A DNA stretch of 64,000 nt from Parabacteroides acidifaciens (GCF_003363715.1 NZ_QREV01000011.1:45594-109593), one strand, 5' to 3'. Shown: positions 7,420 to 16,250, numbered from the stretch's first letter. Notes: generated by a model not told the origin, from the sequence alone. Program-made: numbers and translations.

Positions 7420-9633
7420 ATGATGAAGAAATTCCTGTCTCTTTTGCTCATGTTTCTGCTTGTGTGGCCTGCGATGGCGGGGGAGCGCAAGAAGGTTGCT
7501 GTCGTGTTGGGCGGTGGCGGGGCAAAAGGTGTGGCGCATATCGGGGTGTTGAAAGTTCTGGAGGAAGCGGGCATACCGGTTGATATTGTAACAGGGACCA
7601 GTATGGGAGCGATTGTCGGTGGACTGTACGCGATCGGATATAGCCCGGATGAGATTAAAGAGATGGTCGAGTCGCAAGACTGGCCGATGCTGCTTAGCGA
7701 TAAGGTGAAGCGCAGCCACCTGTTTTTCCCCGAAAAGGAGAAAGCTGAACGATATATCCTTTCCCTGCCTTTCGGACGTGAAAAGAAAGACCGTGTGATC
7801 GACGGTGTGGTAAAGGGACAAAACTTGCAAAACCTGTTTTCCGACCTGACGATGGGCTATCATGACTCGGTCGATTTCAATACCTTCCAGATACCTTTTG
7901 CCTGTGTGGCCGTAGATATGGTCAGCGGCAAAGACTATGTGTTTCACGGAGGCAGCCTTCCGCTTGCCATGCGTGCCAGTATGGCGATTCCGGCAGTCTT
8001 TACCCCGGTGCGGCTGGATAGTATGGTGCTTGTCGACGGAGGATTGAATAACAACTATCCGGTGGATGTCGCGCTTGCGATGGGGGCCGATATCATTATT
8101 GGCGTAGACCTGGCAACCAGCGATCTGCGTACCTTCGACCGTTTGCATTCGCCCGGTGATATCGTGACGCAGATCATCGCCTTGCATGGTTATGACAAAT
8201 ATGCCCGTAATCGTGACCGGACGGACTTGCTTTTCCGGCCGGATATGGAGCCGTACCGCTCGGCCAGTTTTACAACAGCCGCCCTCGACACGATGATGCG
8301 GCGGGGAGAGATGGATGCCCGCCGCCGTTGGGACGAGATCATTGCCTTGAAACAGAAGATCGGCCTTCCGGATGATTATACGCCTCCCATTTTGGCCTCC
8401 CGGCAGAAACACCGACCGGTCCTCCCTGCCGATACGTTCAATATCCGTCATATCCGTTTTGATGGCGCCGATCCGCGGGATATCGGTTGGTTGCACCGTA
8501 TCTGTGCTTTGAAAGAAAACAGTCGTATCACGTTGAAAGAACTTCGGAAGGCCATGTCCGTATTGGTCGGGACAAATGCATACGCGTATGTGAATTATAA
8601 ACTCGCGGGTGAGGACCAGCAGGACCTGATCCTGACATTGCAGCCGAAATCGGAAAGCTCGGTCAACCTGGGAGTACGCTTCGACTCGGAAGAGATTATC
8701 GGGGTACTGCTCAACGCTACTTATCATCAAGGCAAGCGGAATCATTCGCGGTTTGCCTTTACCGGGCGCGTGGGAAGCAAGATATCTTCGGCCAAATTGG
8801 AGTATTCGATTGAACGTTCGCCACTTCGTAACTTTAACCTGTCGTATAAATTCAGCTATAATGATCTGGATATTTATGAGAAGGGGGATAAGCGTTTTAA
8901 TACGGCTTATACGCATCACCTGGCCGAGTTTGCCTATTCGGACATGAACTGGTTGAGCTTTAAGATCCGGGCTGGGCTCCGCTATGAGTATTTCAATTAT
9001 AATTCATTTCTTTATACGGGAAACAGCGAGCAGTATGATGTGCGCCCGGAGAGCTTCCTGAGTTATTTTGCTACGGCACACCTCGAGACGTTCGACCGGC
9101 GCTATTTCCCGAACAAGGGCGTATCCTTAGAGGCGGATTATTCACTTTATACGGATAACTTTGTGGGGTATAACGGCAGTTCTCCTTTCTCGGCTATCGG
9201 GTTGAAGTTTATGACGGTTTGCCCCATCAGTTCGCGCCTGAGTCTTTTGCCGGCGCTTTACGGCCGTGTCCTGATCGGCGGAAACACGGCTTATCCGTTT
9301 TTGAATGCGGTAGGCGGTGAGACGTTTGGACGCTATTTGCCGCAGCAGTTGCCTTTTGCCGGCATTAGCCATATGGAGATATTGGACAATTCGGTTGTCA
9401 TCGCCCGTTTGCAGTTGCGGCAACGTATTGCCGGTAACAATTACATCACATTGACCGGTAACTATGGTATCCATAACGGCGACTTTTTCCATTTACTGCA
9501 AGGAAAAAGCCTTTGGGGAGGCAGCCTGGGATATGCCTATAACAGCATAGCCGGACCGCTGAGTGCGACGTTCGGGATGTCTAACCGCAACTCGAGCTTG
9601 CAGTTTTATATGAATTTAGGATTTATGTTTTAA
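7420..9633 (+). CDS. Patatin-like phospholipase with POTRA and outer-membrane beta-barrel (PlpD type)
   Basis: A 737-aa protein with signal peptide (LSLLLMFLLVWPAMAG). Residues about 25-220 form a patatin lipase domain with the oxyanion motif GGGGAKG, the nucleophile elbow GTSMG and the catalytic Asp motif DGG (VLVDGGLNNNYPVD). Residues about 340-415 look like one POTRA domain (FNIRHIRFDGADPRDIGWLH), and the remaining 320 residues are alternating beta strands ending in Phe, typical of a 16-strand Omp85-related barrel (VNLGVRFDSEEIIGVLLNATY; C-terminal FYMNLGFMF). This order matches PlpD, a type Vd autotransporter. The predicted role is phospholipid hydrolysis at the outer membrane or cell surface. 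All catalytic motifs are intact. DUF2461 follows after 19 bp. Confidence 0.93.
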   Translation: MMKKFLSLLLMFLLVWPAMAGERKKVAVVLGGGGAKGVAHIGVLKVLEEAGIPVDIVTGTSMGAIVGGLYAIGYSPDEIKEMVESQDWPMLLSDKVKRSHLFFPEKEKAERYILSLPFGREKKDRVIDGVVKGQNLQNLFSDLTMGYHDSVDFNTFQIPFACVAVDMVSGKDYVFHGGSLPLAMRASMAIPAVFTPVRLDSMVLVDGGLNNNYPVDVALAMGADIIIGVDLATSDLRTFDRLHSPGDIVTQIIALHGYDKYARNRDRTDLLFRPDMEPYRSASFTTAALDTMMRRGEMDARRRWDEIIALKQKIGLPDDYTPPILASRQKHRPVLPADTFNIRHIRFDGADPRDIGWLHRICALKENSRITLKELRKAMSVLVGTNAYAYVNYKLAGEDQQDLILTLQPKSESSVNLGVRFDSEEIIGVLLNATYHQGKRNHSRFAFTGRVGSKISSAKLEYSIERSPLRNFNLSYKFSYNDLDIYEKGDKRFNTAYTHHLAEFAYSDMNWLSFKIRAGLRYEYFNYNSFLYTGNSEQYDVRPESFLSYFATAHLETFDRRYFPNKGVSLEADYSLYTDNFVGYNGSSPFSAIGLKFMTVCPISSRLSLLPALYGRVLIGGNTAYPFLNAVGGETFGRYLPQQLPFAGISHMEILDNSVVIARLQLRQRIAGNNYITLTGNYGIHNGDFFHLLQGKSLWGGSLGYAYNSIAGPLSATFGMSNRNSSLQFYMNLGFMF

Positions 9634-9652
9634 CGATATAATATATAAAGGT

Positions 9653-10327
9653 ATGAATGCAGAAATAATACAATTCCTGACGGAACTGCGTCAGAACAAT
9701 AATCGTGAATGGTTCCAGGCAAATAAAGATCGTTATGATGCTCTTCGCAAAGGCTTTATCGACGAAGTCCAACAACTAATCAACCGGATTGCCCTGTTCG
9801 ATCCGGAGGTTGCCGGGTTGGAGGCGAAAGATTGCCTGTTCCGTATTTACCGGGATATCCGCTTCTCTCCGAATAAGACTCCTTACAAAACGCATTTTGC
9901 GGCCTATATTGCCTCTTGCGGTGGCCGCGGTAGTGAACGGGCGGGCTATTATATCCATCTCGAACCGGGTGGTTGTCTGCTTTCGGGCGGTGTCTGGTGT
10001 CCGCCGCCGGCTTTGTTGAAGGCGCTTCGCAAGGATATTTATGAGAATATAGAGGATTTTGTGGCGATCATGGAGAAACCGGCTTTCAAGAAAGTATATC
10101 CGGTGATGGAAGGTGAAGTCCTGAAACGTATGCCTGCCGGCTATCCTTCCGATTTCAAATACGATGAAATCCTTCGCCATAAAGATTTTAGTGTCGTCTC
10201 CTACAAACCGGACGAATTCTTCTTCGCCTCTGACTGGATGGATAAAGCGGTTGCCGATTTCAAATTGTTGCACCCGTTCAACCAATTCCTTAATTATACG
10301 GTGGATGAGTATGCCGGAAGGGTCTGA
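9653..10327 (+). CDS. DUF2461 family protein
   Basis: A 224-aa soluble protein matching the DUF2461/TIGR02453 family over its whole length: FLTELRQNNNREWFQANKDR at the start, then CLFRIYRDIRFSPNKTPYKT and GYYIHLEPGGCLLSGGVWCP, which are family hallmarks. It has no signal peptide or membrane segment. The biochemical function of the family is not established. It sits 19 bp after the patatin gene and is probably co-transcribed with it; no strong terminator follows. Confidence 0.9.
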   Translation: MNAEIIQFLTELRQNNNREWFQANKDRYDALRKGFIDEVQQLINRIALFDPEVAGLEAKDCLFRIYRDIRFSPNKTPYKTHFAAYIASCGGRGSERAGYYIHLEPGGCLLSGGVWCPPPALLKALRKDIYENIEDFVAIMEKPAFKKVYPVMEGEVLKRMPAGYPSDFKYDEILRHKDFSVVSYKPDEFFFASDWMDKAVADFKLLHPFNQFLNYTVDEYAGRV

Positions 10328-10392
10328 TGTGAGTTTTTCAATATATATTTTATGTGTTTCGTAATATTTTTATCGAAAAACAATAAAAAAAG

Positions 10393-10424
10393 TTTGGTAG
10401 TCTCGGAAATAATATATTCTTTTG
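10393..10424 (+). promoter_or_regulatory. Probable sppA promoter
   Basis: TTTG (10393-10396), a 20-nt spacer and TTCTTTTG (10417-10424), a one-base variant of TAnnTTTG. The predicted start is near 10431, giving a leader of about 50 nt before sppA. Confidence 0.45.
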
Positions 10425-10481
10425 CATATCGAATAACGATAAATATTATTTGAGAAACAAACTACAAACAGATAAAACATT

Positions 10482-12257
10482 ATGAAACAGTTCTTCAAAA
10501 CAGTATTTGCATCCACGCTGGGCGTGCTGATTGCGCTGGGAATCGTAACGATGGGTTCCATTTTCTTTTTCATCGGAGTAGCAGCCAGCTCTGGTGGTTC
10601 TACTGAATACAAACCGAGTAAGAACACGGTGTTCAAACTTTCTTTGAACGGTATGTTGGTAGAACAGTCGGTTAAGAATCCTTTTTCCGAGTTGATGGGC
10701 GAGAACAGTGGTCAGTTGGCTGTGCCGGATGTGATCAAAGCGATCCGTCGTGCAAAGGCGAATGATAATATCAAAGGTATTTATCTGGAAGCCGGTTCCC
10801 TTTCTTCCGGTTTTGCCGGAGTTGAGGCAATCCGCCGCGAGTTGGAAGACTTCAAGAGTAGCGGAAAGTTTATCGTTTCTTATGGCGACTTCTATACACA
10901 AGGCTCCTACTATCTGTGTAGCGTAGCCGACTCTATATTCTTGAATCCGCAGGGAAGCGTTTCACTTGTCGGGCTTGCTTCACAAGGTATTTTCTATACT
11001 GGCCTTGCCGAAAAGATCGGAGTTGAGCATTATATCTTTAAGGTTGGAACCTATAAAAGTGCAGTGGAGCCTTATTTCCTGAAGAAGTTCAGCGACGCTA
11101 ACCGCGAACAGCTTACTTCTCTTCTGGGTAGCGTCTGGGGAAATATGACATCTGCAATTGAAAAGAGCCGCAATATCTCTTCCGACGAATTGAACCGTTA
11201 CCTGAATGAAGGTTTAGCAACGGGACAGGCAACGAATGCCGTAGATTATAAGTTGGCCGACAAACTTTGCTACCGCTATGAAGTGGAAAATGCAGTAAAG
11301 GAAATGGCCGGACAGGACGTGAAAGGCAAGCTGAAGACAGCCGGTGTTGATAAAGTCGCTTCAATCAAAGTCAAAGAAAAAGACAGTAAGAATAAGATTG
11401 CAATCCTCTATGCCGAAGGTGAAATCAGGGACGAAGATTCTTCTTCTCCTTTCGGAGCAAACGAACAGGTTATTTCCGAAGAAATGGCAAAGAAATTGCG
11501 TAAGCTGAAAGATGACGATGATGTGAAAGCTGTTGTATTTCGCGTAAATTCTCCGGGCGGTAGTGCGTATATCTCCGAACAGATATGGAAAGAGGTTGTT
11601 GAGCTGAAAGCAAAGAAGCCGATCGTCGTTTCGATGAGCAATTATGCTGCTTCCGGCGGATATTATATTTCTTGTGCTGCAAACAAGATCATTGCCGAAC
11701 GTACGACACTGACCGGTTCAATAGGCGTGTTCGGCGTAGTCCGCAACTTTACCGGAACATTTGACAAGCTGGGTGTCACTACCGATATCGTGAAAACCAA
11801 TACATATGCCGACCTGGGCGATTTCACCCGTCCGATGCGTGAAGATGAAAAAGCATTGATCCAGCGTGGTGTTGAACAAACATATGATCTGTTCCTGACT
11901 CGTTGCGCCGATGGCCGCGGTATGACAAAGGCAGAGATCGATTCAATCGGACAAGGCCGTGTCTGGACAGGTGAACAGGCTTTGGAAAGAGGTCTGGTCG
12001 ATAAGTTAGGCGGTATGGATGATGCTATTAAAGAGGCGGCTTCTTTAGCTGAACTGACTGATTACTCCGTAACGGTTGCCGACGGTCCGAAAGATTTCTT
12101 CACTAAGTTTATGGAGAAGAAGATGGACGAAGTAAAGGTTTCGATGGTTAAGTCTGTTATGGGCGAAGAACAATTCAATCTCTACTCCACTATCCAGAGA
12201 GCAAAAACGGAATCCGGTGTTATTGCCCGTATGCCGTTTGATATAAAAGGTTTATAA
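10482..12257 (+). CDS. sppA: Signal peptide peptidase SppA, long (67K) type
   Basis: A 591-aa protein with one N-terminal membrane anchor (TLGVLIALGIVTMGSIFFFI). It has the duplicated S49 peptidase layout. The N-terminal half (about 110-290) carries the general-base Lys in FKVGTYKSAVEPYFLKKF; the C-terminal half (about 300-500) carries FRVNSPGGSAYISEQIWKEV and the nucleophile Ser in NYAASGGYYISCAA, followed by TLTGSIGVFG. SppA degrades leftover signal peptides in the inner membrane, active site facing the periplasm. The length is close to the E. coli form. It has its own promoter and a strong terminator after it. Confidence 0.95.
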   Translation: MKQFFKTVFASTLGVLIALGIVTMGSIFFFIGVAASSGGSTEYKPSKNTVFKLSLNGMLVEQSVKNPFSELMGENSGQLAVPDVIKAIRRAKANDNIKGIYLEAGSLSSGFAGVEAIRRELEDFKSSGKFIVSYGDFYTQGSYYLCSVADSIFLNPQGSVSLVGLASQGIFYTGLAEKIGVEHYIFKVGTYKSAVEPYFLKKFSDANREQLTSLLGSVWGNMTSAIEKSRNISSDELNRYLNEGLATGQATNAVDYKLADKLCYRYEVENAVKEMAGQDVKGKLKTAGVDKVASIKVKEKDSKNKIAILYAEGEIRDEDSSSPFGANEQVISEEMAKKLRKLKDDDDVKAVVFRVNSPGGSAYISEQIWKEVVELKAKKPIVVSMSNYAASGGYYISCAANKIIAERTTLTGSIGVFGVVRNFTGTFDKLGVTTDIVKTNTYADLGDFTRPMREDEKALIQRGVEQTYDLFLTRCADGRGMTKAEIDSIGQGRVWTGEQALERGLVDKLGGMDDAIKEAASLAELTDYSVTVADGPKDFFTKFMEKKMDEVKVSMVKSVMGEEQFNLYSTIQRAKTESGVIARMPFDIKGL

Positions 12258-12265
12258 TAAAACAT

Positions 12266-12292
12266 AAGGGCGGGGTTTGCCCGCCCTTTTTT
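12266..12292 (+). terminator. Intrinsic terminator after sppA
   Basis: AAGGGCGGG, loop GTTTG, CCCGCCCTT followed by further T bases: a 9-bp GC-rich stem with a T run, 9 bp after the sppA stop codon. Confidence 0.9.
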
Positions 12293-12311
12293 ATAAGAAA
12301 AGCTATAGGTT

Positions 12312-12977
12312 ATGAAAAAGCAATTGAATCTGATCTGTGTATTGATATTTTTCTTTGTCGGGCTGTCTTTAGTGCCGACCATCTACTCGATGGGCAACGC
12401 TTTTGTGGATGGTTTCAAGGTTGGAATGTCGCAAGTGGAAGAGGCTCACAAGCAAGGAGCAACAAATATCACGACGGAAATAATGAGTCCGCTGGCTCTT
12501 AATTTATGGCCGAAGTCTTTGGCTGCCACTTCTGATAAGGTCTTTAATCAGAAGGATCAGGAGTGGTATCCGGCTTCGCATATCAAAACGTTGGTTTGGG
12601 CAAAAACCAAAGATACTGGGTTTACACAGTTCGGTAGTTTCCTTGTCTTGATCGGCCTGTTCTTTATCGTGAAAGCAATCACCCAGTTCTATAAACTGAT
12701 CAATGCGATTAACCATGAAGTGATATTCGACTGGGTGAATGTACGCCGCTTGAACTGCATCGGCCGCAACCTGCTGATCTCCTTTGTGCTGACACAGGCT
12801 TATATGTTGATGAACTATTGGGCTGCCGCCCGCCTTTTCGAACTGGAAGGTTATGAGCATAATTTCTGGTGTGACTTCCAGTCAATGACGCTGATTATGG
12901 GATTGATCGCTTTGTTGGTAGGCCGTATTTTCGCAATCGGTTTGAAGATGAAGGAGGAACAGGAGTTGACAATTTAA
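12312..12977 (+). CDS. DUF2975 family membrane protein 1
   Basis: A 221-aa protein with four hydrophobic segments: residues about 7-27, 100-122, 150-172 and 195-215. The ending RIFAIGLKMKEEQELTI is the DUF2975 signature. The family is described as membrane proteins that often neighbour a small Cro/YozG-like regulator, as here. It is the first gene of a five-gene tight cluster (12312-15492) of four membrane proteins and a small regulator. No promoter is obvious in the 19 bp between the sppA terminator and this ATG, so expression may depend on read-through or an atypical promoter. Confidence 0.85.
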   Translation: MKKQLNLICVLIFFFVGLSLVPTIYSMGNAFVDGFKVGMSQVEEAHKQGATNITTEIMSPLALNLWPKSLAATSDKVFNQKDQEWYPASHIKTLVWAKTKDTGFTQFGSFLVLIGLFFIVKAITQFYKLINAINHEVIFDWVNVRRLNCIGRNLLISFVLTQAYMLMNYWAAARLFELEGYEHNFWCDFQSMTLIMGLIALLVGRIFAIGLKMKEEQELTI

Positions 12978-12989
12978 AGGAAGTGTGAA

Positions 12990-13631
12990 ATGAAAAATAG
13001 TATTCGGTTGTTTTGCATCCTGTTAGGAGTCTGTTATATTTTGTCTATCGGCAATGGTTTTCTGGAGTTTGCGGAAGGATGGTCGGAGGCTTCACATGAT
13101 GTGATTGAGCAGAAAGATGGTGAGGAGATACATCGGGTGAATCTGGATCTGAAGCCGTTGGCTGATAATATCTTTCCGGATACATTACAACTATCGTCCG
13201 GTGATAAGTATCCTTATCAGTTGAGTGCTGTTACCGTGGCGCATAAGACATCTGACACCTATCAGCTTGTTTCTGCACTTATGGGTTTTATCGGGACTCC
13301 GGTTATCTTGGGTTTAGGAGTTTGGGCTTTGTTGTCTTTTGCTTATTTTATCCGTGATGTACAGCGGCAGCAAATATTTATTCGTCCGAATATCCGGAGG
13401 CTTCGTGTTATTTGTGTGGCACTGGTTTTGGTAGGTGTTTTGGAGAACTTATTTTCCGGAATTGATTCTTATTTGTTGTTGAAGCAGAGTGGAATTGCTT
13501 TTCCTGGTTATTCGGTTGCTGATTTTGCATTCGAATACCGGACATTCTTTATAGCACTTTTGTTCGGTCTTTTTGCTGAAATATTTGCCTTGGGAGTTAA
13601 ATTGAAAGAAGAACAGGAATTAACGGTTTAG
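12990..13631 (+). CDS. DUF2975 family membrane protein 2
   Basis: A 213-aa paralogue of the preceding gene with the same four-segment membrane topology and a near-identical ending (EIFALGVKLKEEQELTV versus RIFAIGLKMKEEQELTI). An extracytoplasmic loop lies between segments 1 and 2 (about residues 25-90). The gene starts 12 bp after the first copy and is followed 11 bp later by a CPBP gene. The sequence beyond the last helix is divergent, so this is an old duplication. Function unknown. Confidence 0.85.
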   Translation: MKNSIRLFCILLGVCYILSIGNGFLEFAEGWSEASHDVIEQKDGEEIHRVNLDLKPLADNIFPDTLQLSSGDKYPYQLSAVTVAHKTSDTYQLVSALMGFIGTPVILGLGVWALLSFAYFIRDVQRQQIFIRPNIRRLRVICVALVLVGVLENLFSGIDSYLLLKQSGIAFPGYSVADFAFEYRTFFIALLFGLFAEIFALGVKLKEEQELTV

Positions 13632-13642
13632 GAGGAAGAAAT

Positions 13643-14443
13643 ATGAAAACGATTATTAAGTTAGTACTGATTTATATAGGATTTCAATTTCTTGGGGGAT
13701 TGCTGGCTTTACCGGTGATGTTTTTCCTGGATAAAACCTATATGCTGGCGTTTGCGCTGATCTTGGCCTCTTTGATGATGATCTGGTATCTGTTTAAGAA
13801 GGACTATATACGTATAAACGAGTACACTTGGTCGATCCGGTCGGTTTCTGCGCTGTCATGGATGGTTGCCTATGGACTGGGTGCTTATTTCCTTGCTACT
13901 TGGTTGAACGAGCAGGTTGATTTGCCGAATGTGATGGAAGACCAGTTTATGGACTTGAGCTTTAATCCCTTGGGTGTTTTAGGCATCGTTGTATTAGGAC
14001 CGGTTGCAGAGGAATTGTTGTTTCGTGGAGCGATATTGGGGTTCTTGCTGAAAAAGCTATCCTGGCGAAATGCGGTTTTGACTTCTGCATTAATATTTGG
14101 CATTATCCATATGAATCCGGCTCAGATACTTTATGCTTTTCTCTTGGGGATGGCGTTGGGCCGTATTTATTACAAAACCGGTAGCCTGCTGATTTGTATG
14201 ATTATCCATGTGATGTTGAATGGAATCAGCACTGCACTTACAATCTGTTATCCGGATGCTCAGAGTCTTGGGGAGATGTCAGGTGTTGCGCCGGAAGGAT
14301 GGTTCCTGTTAGTGGGTGCGCTTTTGCTGATTGGTGGTTCATATTATCTGAATCGAATGCGGGAACTTCCCTTTTGGAAAGATCCTGTATTGGCGGAAGA
14401 AACAGCCTCTGTAGAGTCAATTAACGAAGAATCAAAGGAGTAA
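13643..14443 (+). CDS. CPBP family intramembrane glutamic endopeptidase (Abi/CAAX-like) 1
   Basis: A 266-aa protein with about eight membrane segments. It carries all three CPBP/Abi motifs: EELLFRGAI (EExxxR), LIFGIIH (FxxxH) and MIIHVMLN (HxxxN/B-type). Members include eukaryotic CAAX proteases and bacterial proteins implicated in bacteriocin self-immunity. The intact motifs suggest an active intramembrane protease. The protein ends in a short hydrophilic tail (AEETASVESINEESKE). It is 5 bp from the second CPBP gene, whose tail ends with the same NEESKE, showing the pair arose by duplication. Confidence 0.9.
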   Translation: MKTIIKLVLIYIGFQFLGGLLALPVMFFLDKTYMLAFALILASLMMIWYLFKKDYIRINEYTWSIRSVSALSWMVAYGLGAYFLATWLNEQVDLPNVMEDQFMDLSFNPLGVLGIVVLGPVAEELLFRGAILGFLLKKLSWRNAVLTSALIFGIIHMNPAQILYAFLLGMALGRIYYKTGSLLICMIIHVMLNGISTALTICYPDAQSLGEMSGVAPEGWFLLVGALLLIGGSYYLNRMRELPFWKDPVLAEETASVESINEESKE

Positions 14444-14448
14444 GTGAT

Positions 14449-15276
14449 ATGGACAGAATTGTAAAACTACTGCTTGCTCAGATCGGGTTTGTATTTCTTG
14501 GGATTCTCCTGGGTATTCCTTTCTTCTTTTTTATGGAGGAATCCCTTGCTATAACCTATATGGCTATATCGGGGCTGCTTTTGGGCTGTTTGTTTTTTAT
14601 CTGGTATATACTGTCGAAGAAGTATGTTCATTTCGACTCTTTGACCTGGTCATTCCGTTCAATGAAAGTAATCCTTCTGACGGTTATATTGAATATCGTG
14701 TTTTTCTATTTTGCGAGTGGACTGGATGGCTTGGGTAATTTCCTGGGTTATAAAGATCTGGATAAGCATTTGAATATCTTGAGGGATATCAGTCTGAGTC
14801 CATTTGGACTTTGTGTCCTTATCTTAGTTAGTCCGGTTACCGAAGAATTGTTGCATAGGGGAGCCATACTTAGCTCGTTGCTCGAAAAAAAAGACTTGGC
14901 GCCTAAATATGCGATTTTAATTTCAGCTTTGATATTCGGTGTTATTCACCCGGGACATAATATCTCTTTTTTCTTGTTCGGATTGCTTTGGGGATACCTT
15001 TATTACCGGTCCGGCAGTTTGGGGTTATGTGTTCTTTCAAATATGATTGTGACTGCTCTCTTGGCTTTGCTTGTAATTTATTACCCGGATAAACATTCTG
15101 TGTATGAAATGACAGGCGTAATGCCTTTTGCCGGGCTTCTCTCTCTAAGTGTAATAGTGTCTGCTGTCTGTATCTATTTCTTGAACCGAAGCTTGAAGGC
15201 CCCGGCTTGGCAAATCTCGGAAAAGACGGATGGTGAAATAGATAGTATCGTAACTAATGAAGAATCAAAGGAGTAA
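14449..15276 (+). CDS. CPBP family intramembrane protease-like protein 2, motif 3 altered
   Basis: A 275-aa paralogue of the upstream gene with the same membrane topology and C-terminal NEESKE. Motif 1 is kept as EELLHRGAI and motif 2 as LIFGVIHPGH. Motif 3 is changed: where copy 1 has CMIIHVMLNG, this copy has CVLSNMIVTA, so both the His and the Asn are replaced. Loss of that motif would be expected to weaken or abolish catalysis, so this copy may act as a partner or pseudo-enzyme. That is inference from the alignment of the two neighbours only. Confidence 0.85.
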   Translation: MDRIVKLLLAQIGFVFLGILLGIPFFFFMEESLAITYMAISGLLLGCLFFIWYILSKKYVHFDSLTWSFRSMKVILLTVILNIVFFYFASGLDGLGNFLGYKDLDKHLNILRDISLSPFGLCVLILVSPVTEELLHRGAILSSLLEKKDLAPKYAILISALIFGVIHPGHNISFFLFGLLWGYLYYRSGSLGLCVLSNMIVTALLALLVIYYPDKHSVYEMTGVMPFAGLLSLSVIVSAVCIYFLNRSLKAPAWQISEKTDGEIDSIVTNEESKE

Positions 15277-15279
15277 GAT

Positions 15280-15492
15280 ATGGCTATAATAGTGAATTTG
15301 GATGTGATGATGGCAAAACGGAAGATTGCTTTGGGCGATTTGGCTGATCGTATCGGCATAACTCCGGCAAATCTTTCGATTTTAAAGACGGGTAAAGCCA
15401 AAGCTATACGCTTTTCTACTCTTGAAGCAATCTGTAAGGAACTCGACTGCCAACCGGCGGATATCCTCGAATTTAAGGAAGATGAATCCTGA
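15280..15492 (+). CDS. Small Cro/XRE-type regulator (YozG-like)
   Basis: A 70-aa protein that is essentially one helix-turn-helix domain: LDVMMAKRKIALGDLADRIG, ITPANLSILKTGKAKAIRFS and TLEAICKELDCQPADILEF. This pattern matches the YozG-like Cro/C1 family commonly encoded beside DUF2975 membrane proteins. It starts 3 bp after the second CPBP gene and closes the cluster, so it probably regulates the cassette. No obvious operator is visible upstream of 12312. After the stop there is a weak 7-bp stem (15500-15520) without a T run. Confidence 0.9.
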   Translation: MAIIVNLDVMMAKRKIALGDLADRIGITPANLSILKTGKAKAIRFSTLEAICKELDCQPADILEFKEDES

Positions 15493-15611
15493 TTTAAGAA
15501 AGGAAATTCGTTCTTTCCTTACAATATGTAAGTTGATTTGTGATTGGAAAGCGGACAAAAGGTTGAATATTGTTAAATAAGCTATATTTGCTGACAATAT
15601 GTAAGTGAATT

Positions 15612-15643
15612 CTTGTTTGATTCCGGTTTGCTCTCTACCTTTG
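15612..15643 (+). promoter_or_regulatory. Promoter for the DUF3836 gene
   Basis: CTTG (15612-15615), 20-nt spacer, TACCTTTG (15636-15643), a good Bacteroidota promoter 38 nt before the ATG at 15681. Another -7-like box, TATATTTG, lies at 15583-15590. A 13-bp direct repeat ACAATATGTAAGT occurs at 15521-15533 and 15594-15606. Confidence 0.6.
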
Positions 15644-15680
15644 CACCGCAATTTGAAAGTAATCTTAAAGTAATAAATAT

Positions 15681-16091
15681 ATGAAAGCTTCAATTTTAAG
15701 TAAAAGCATTCTTGTTCTTGCAGTTATGTTTTTGTGTAATCTTGCAATGAGCGCAGCCTCTCCCAGAGAGTACATGTATGATACGAAGGAAGAGAATGGT
15801 AAAGTTATTTCAAAAGTCATTTTTTTAAATGATAATGGACTTTTGAGTAAGGAATTTAAATATGAGTTTTCTTATAACGAAAACGGCAAAGTGTCAGAGA
15901 AAACGGCATATCGCTGGAACGAGAGTAAGGAAACATGGGTCCCCTATTATCAGACAATTTATACATATAATGTAGAAACAGGGGAGATCAATACCACATA
16001 TGGCATGTGGAATCAGAAAAAAAAGGATTTTAGCTTAAATGTCCAAAATCTTGTTGCTCCGGCAACAAGTTATAATGATATTTTTTCATAA
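15681..16091 (+). CDS. DUF3836-like secreted protein
   Basis: A 136-aa protein with signal peptide (SILVLAVMFLCNLAMSAAS). The mature part is made of short beta repeats built on Y-x-Y and N-G-K patterns: FKYEFSYNENGKVSEKTAYR, WVPYYQTIYTYNVETGEINT. This resembles DUF3836, a small Bacteroidales family of exported proteins without known function. It stands alone with its own promoter and a hairpin terminator. AT content is higher than in its neighbours. Assignment rests on repeat pattern and size. Confidence 0.65.
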   Translation: MKASILSKSILVLAVMFLCNLAMSAASPREYMYDTKEENGKVISKVIFLNDNGLLSKEFKYEFSYNENGKVSEKTAYRWNESKETWVPYYQTIYTYNVETGEINTTYGMWNQKKKDFSLNVQNLVAPATSYNDIFS

Positions 16092-16124
16092 TACCTAAGT
16101 TAGAATATTTCATAGACACATCGT

Positions 16125-16177
16125 AAATGGCGCGAATAACAAAAGACGTGAGTCCCTGTTATTAGCGCCATTTTCAT
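16125..16177 (+). terminator. Hairpin terminator after the DUF3836 gene
   Basis: AAATGGCGCGAATAACA (16125-16141) pairs with TGTTATTAGCGCCATTT (16157-16173) over 17 positions with one mismatch, followed by a T-rich stretch. Confidence 0.65.
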
Positions 16178-16194
16178 ATTTAGCCGGAAATATA

Positions 16195-16224
16195 TTTGTT
16201 TACTACTTATTATCTGTATCTTTG
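16195..16224 (+). promoter_or_regulatory. dinD promoter
   Basis: TTTG (16195-16198), 18-nt spacer, TATCTTTG (16217-16224), then the ATG at 16251. No LexA-type box is recognisable around it. Confidence 0.6.
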
Positions 16225-16250
16225 CTCGAAACATTTAAATAACCATAGCT

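Noticed and set aside
7408..8919. A 503-codon open frame on the minus strand opposite the patatin gene
   Set aside because: It lies entirely within a well-supported gene with intact catalytic motifs and has no recognisable domain; it is an antisense effect of codon use. Long antisense frames opposite the propeller genes, rpoN, ispG and the 1049-aa gene were dropped for the same reason.
16195..16250. LexA-type SOS box before dinD
   Set aside because: No convincing inverted repeat of that type; the region is explained by a primary-sigma promoter.
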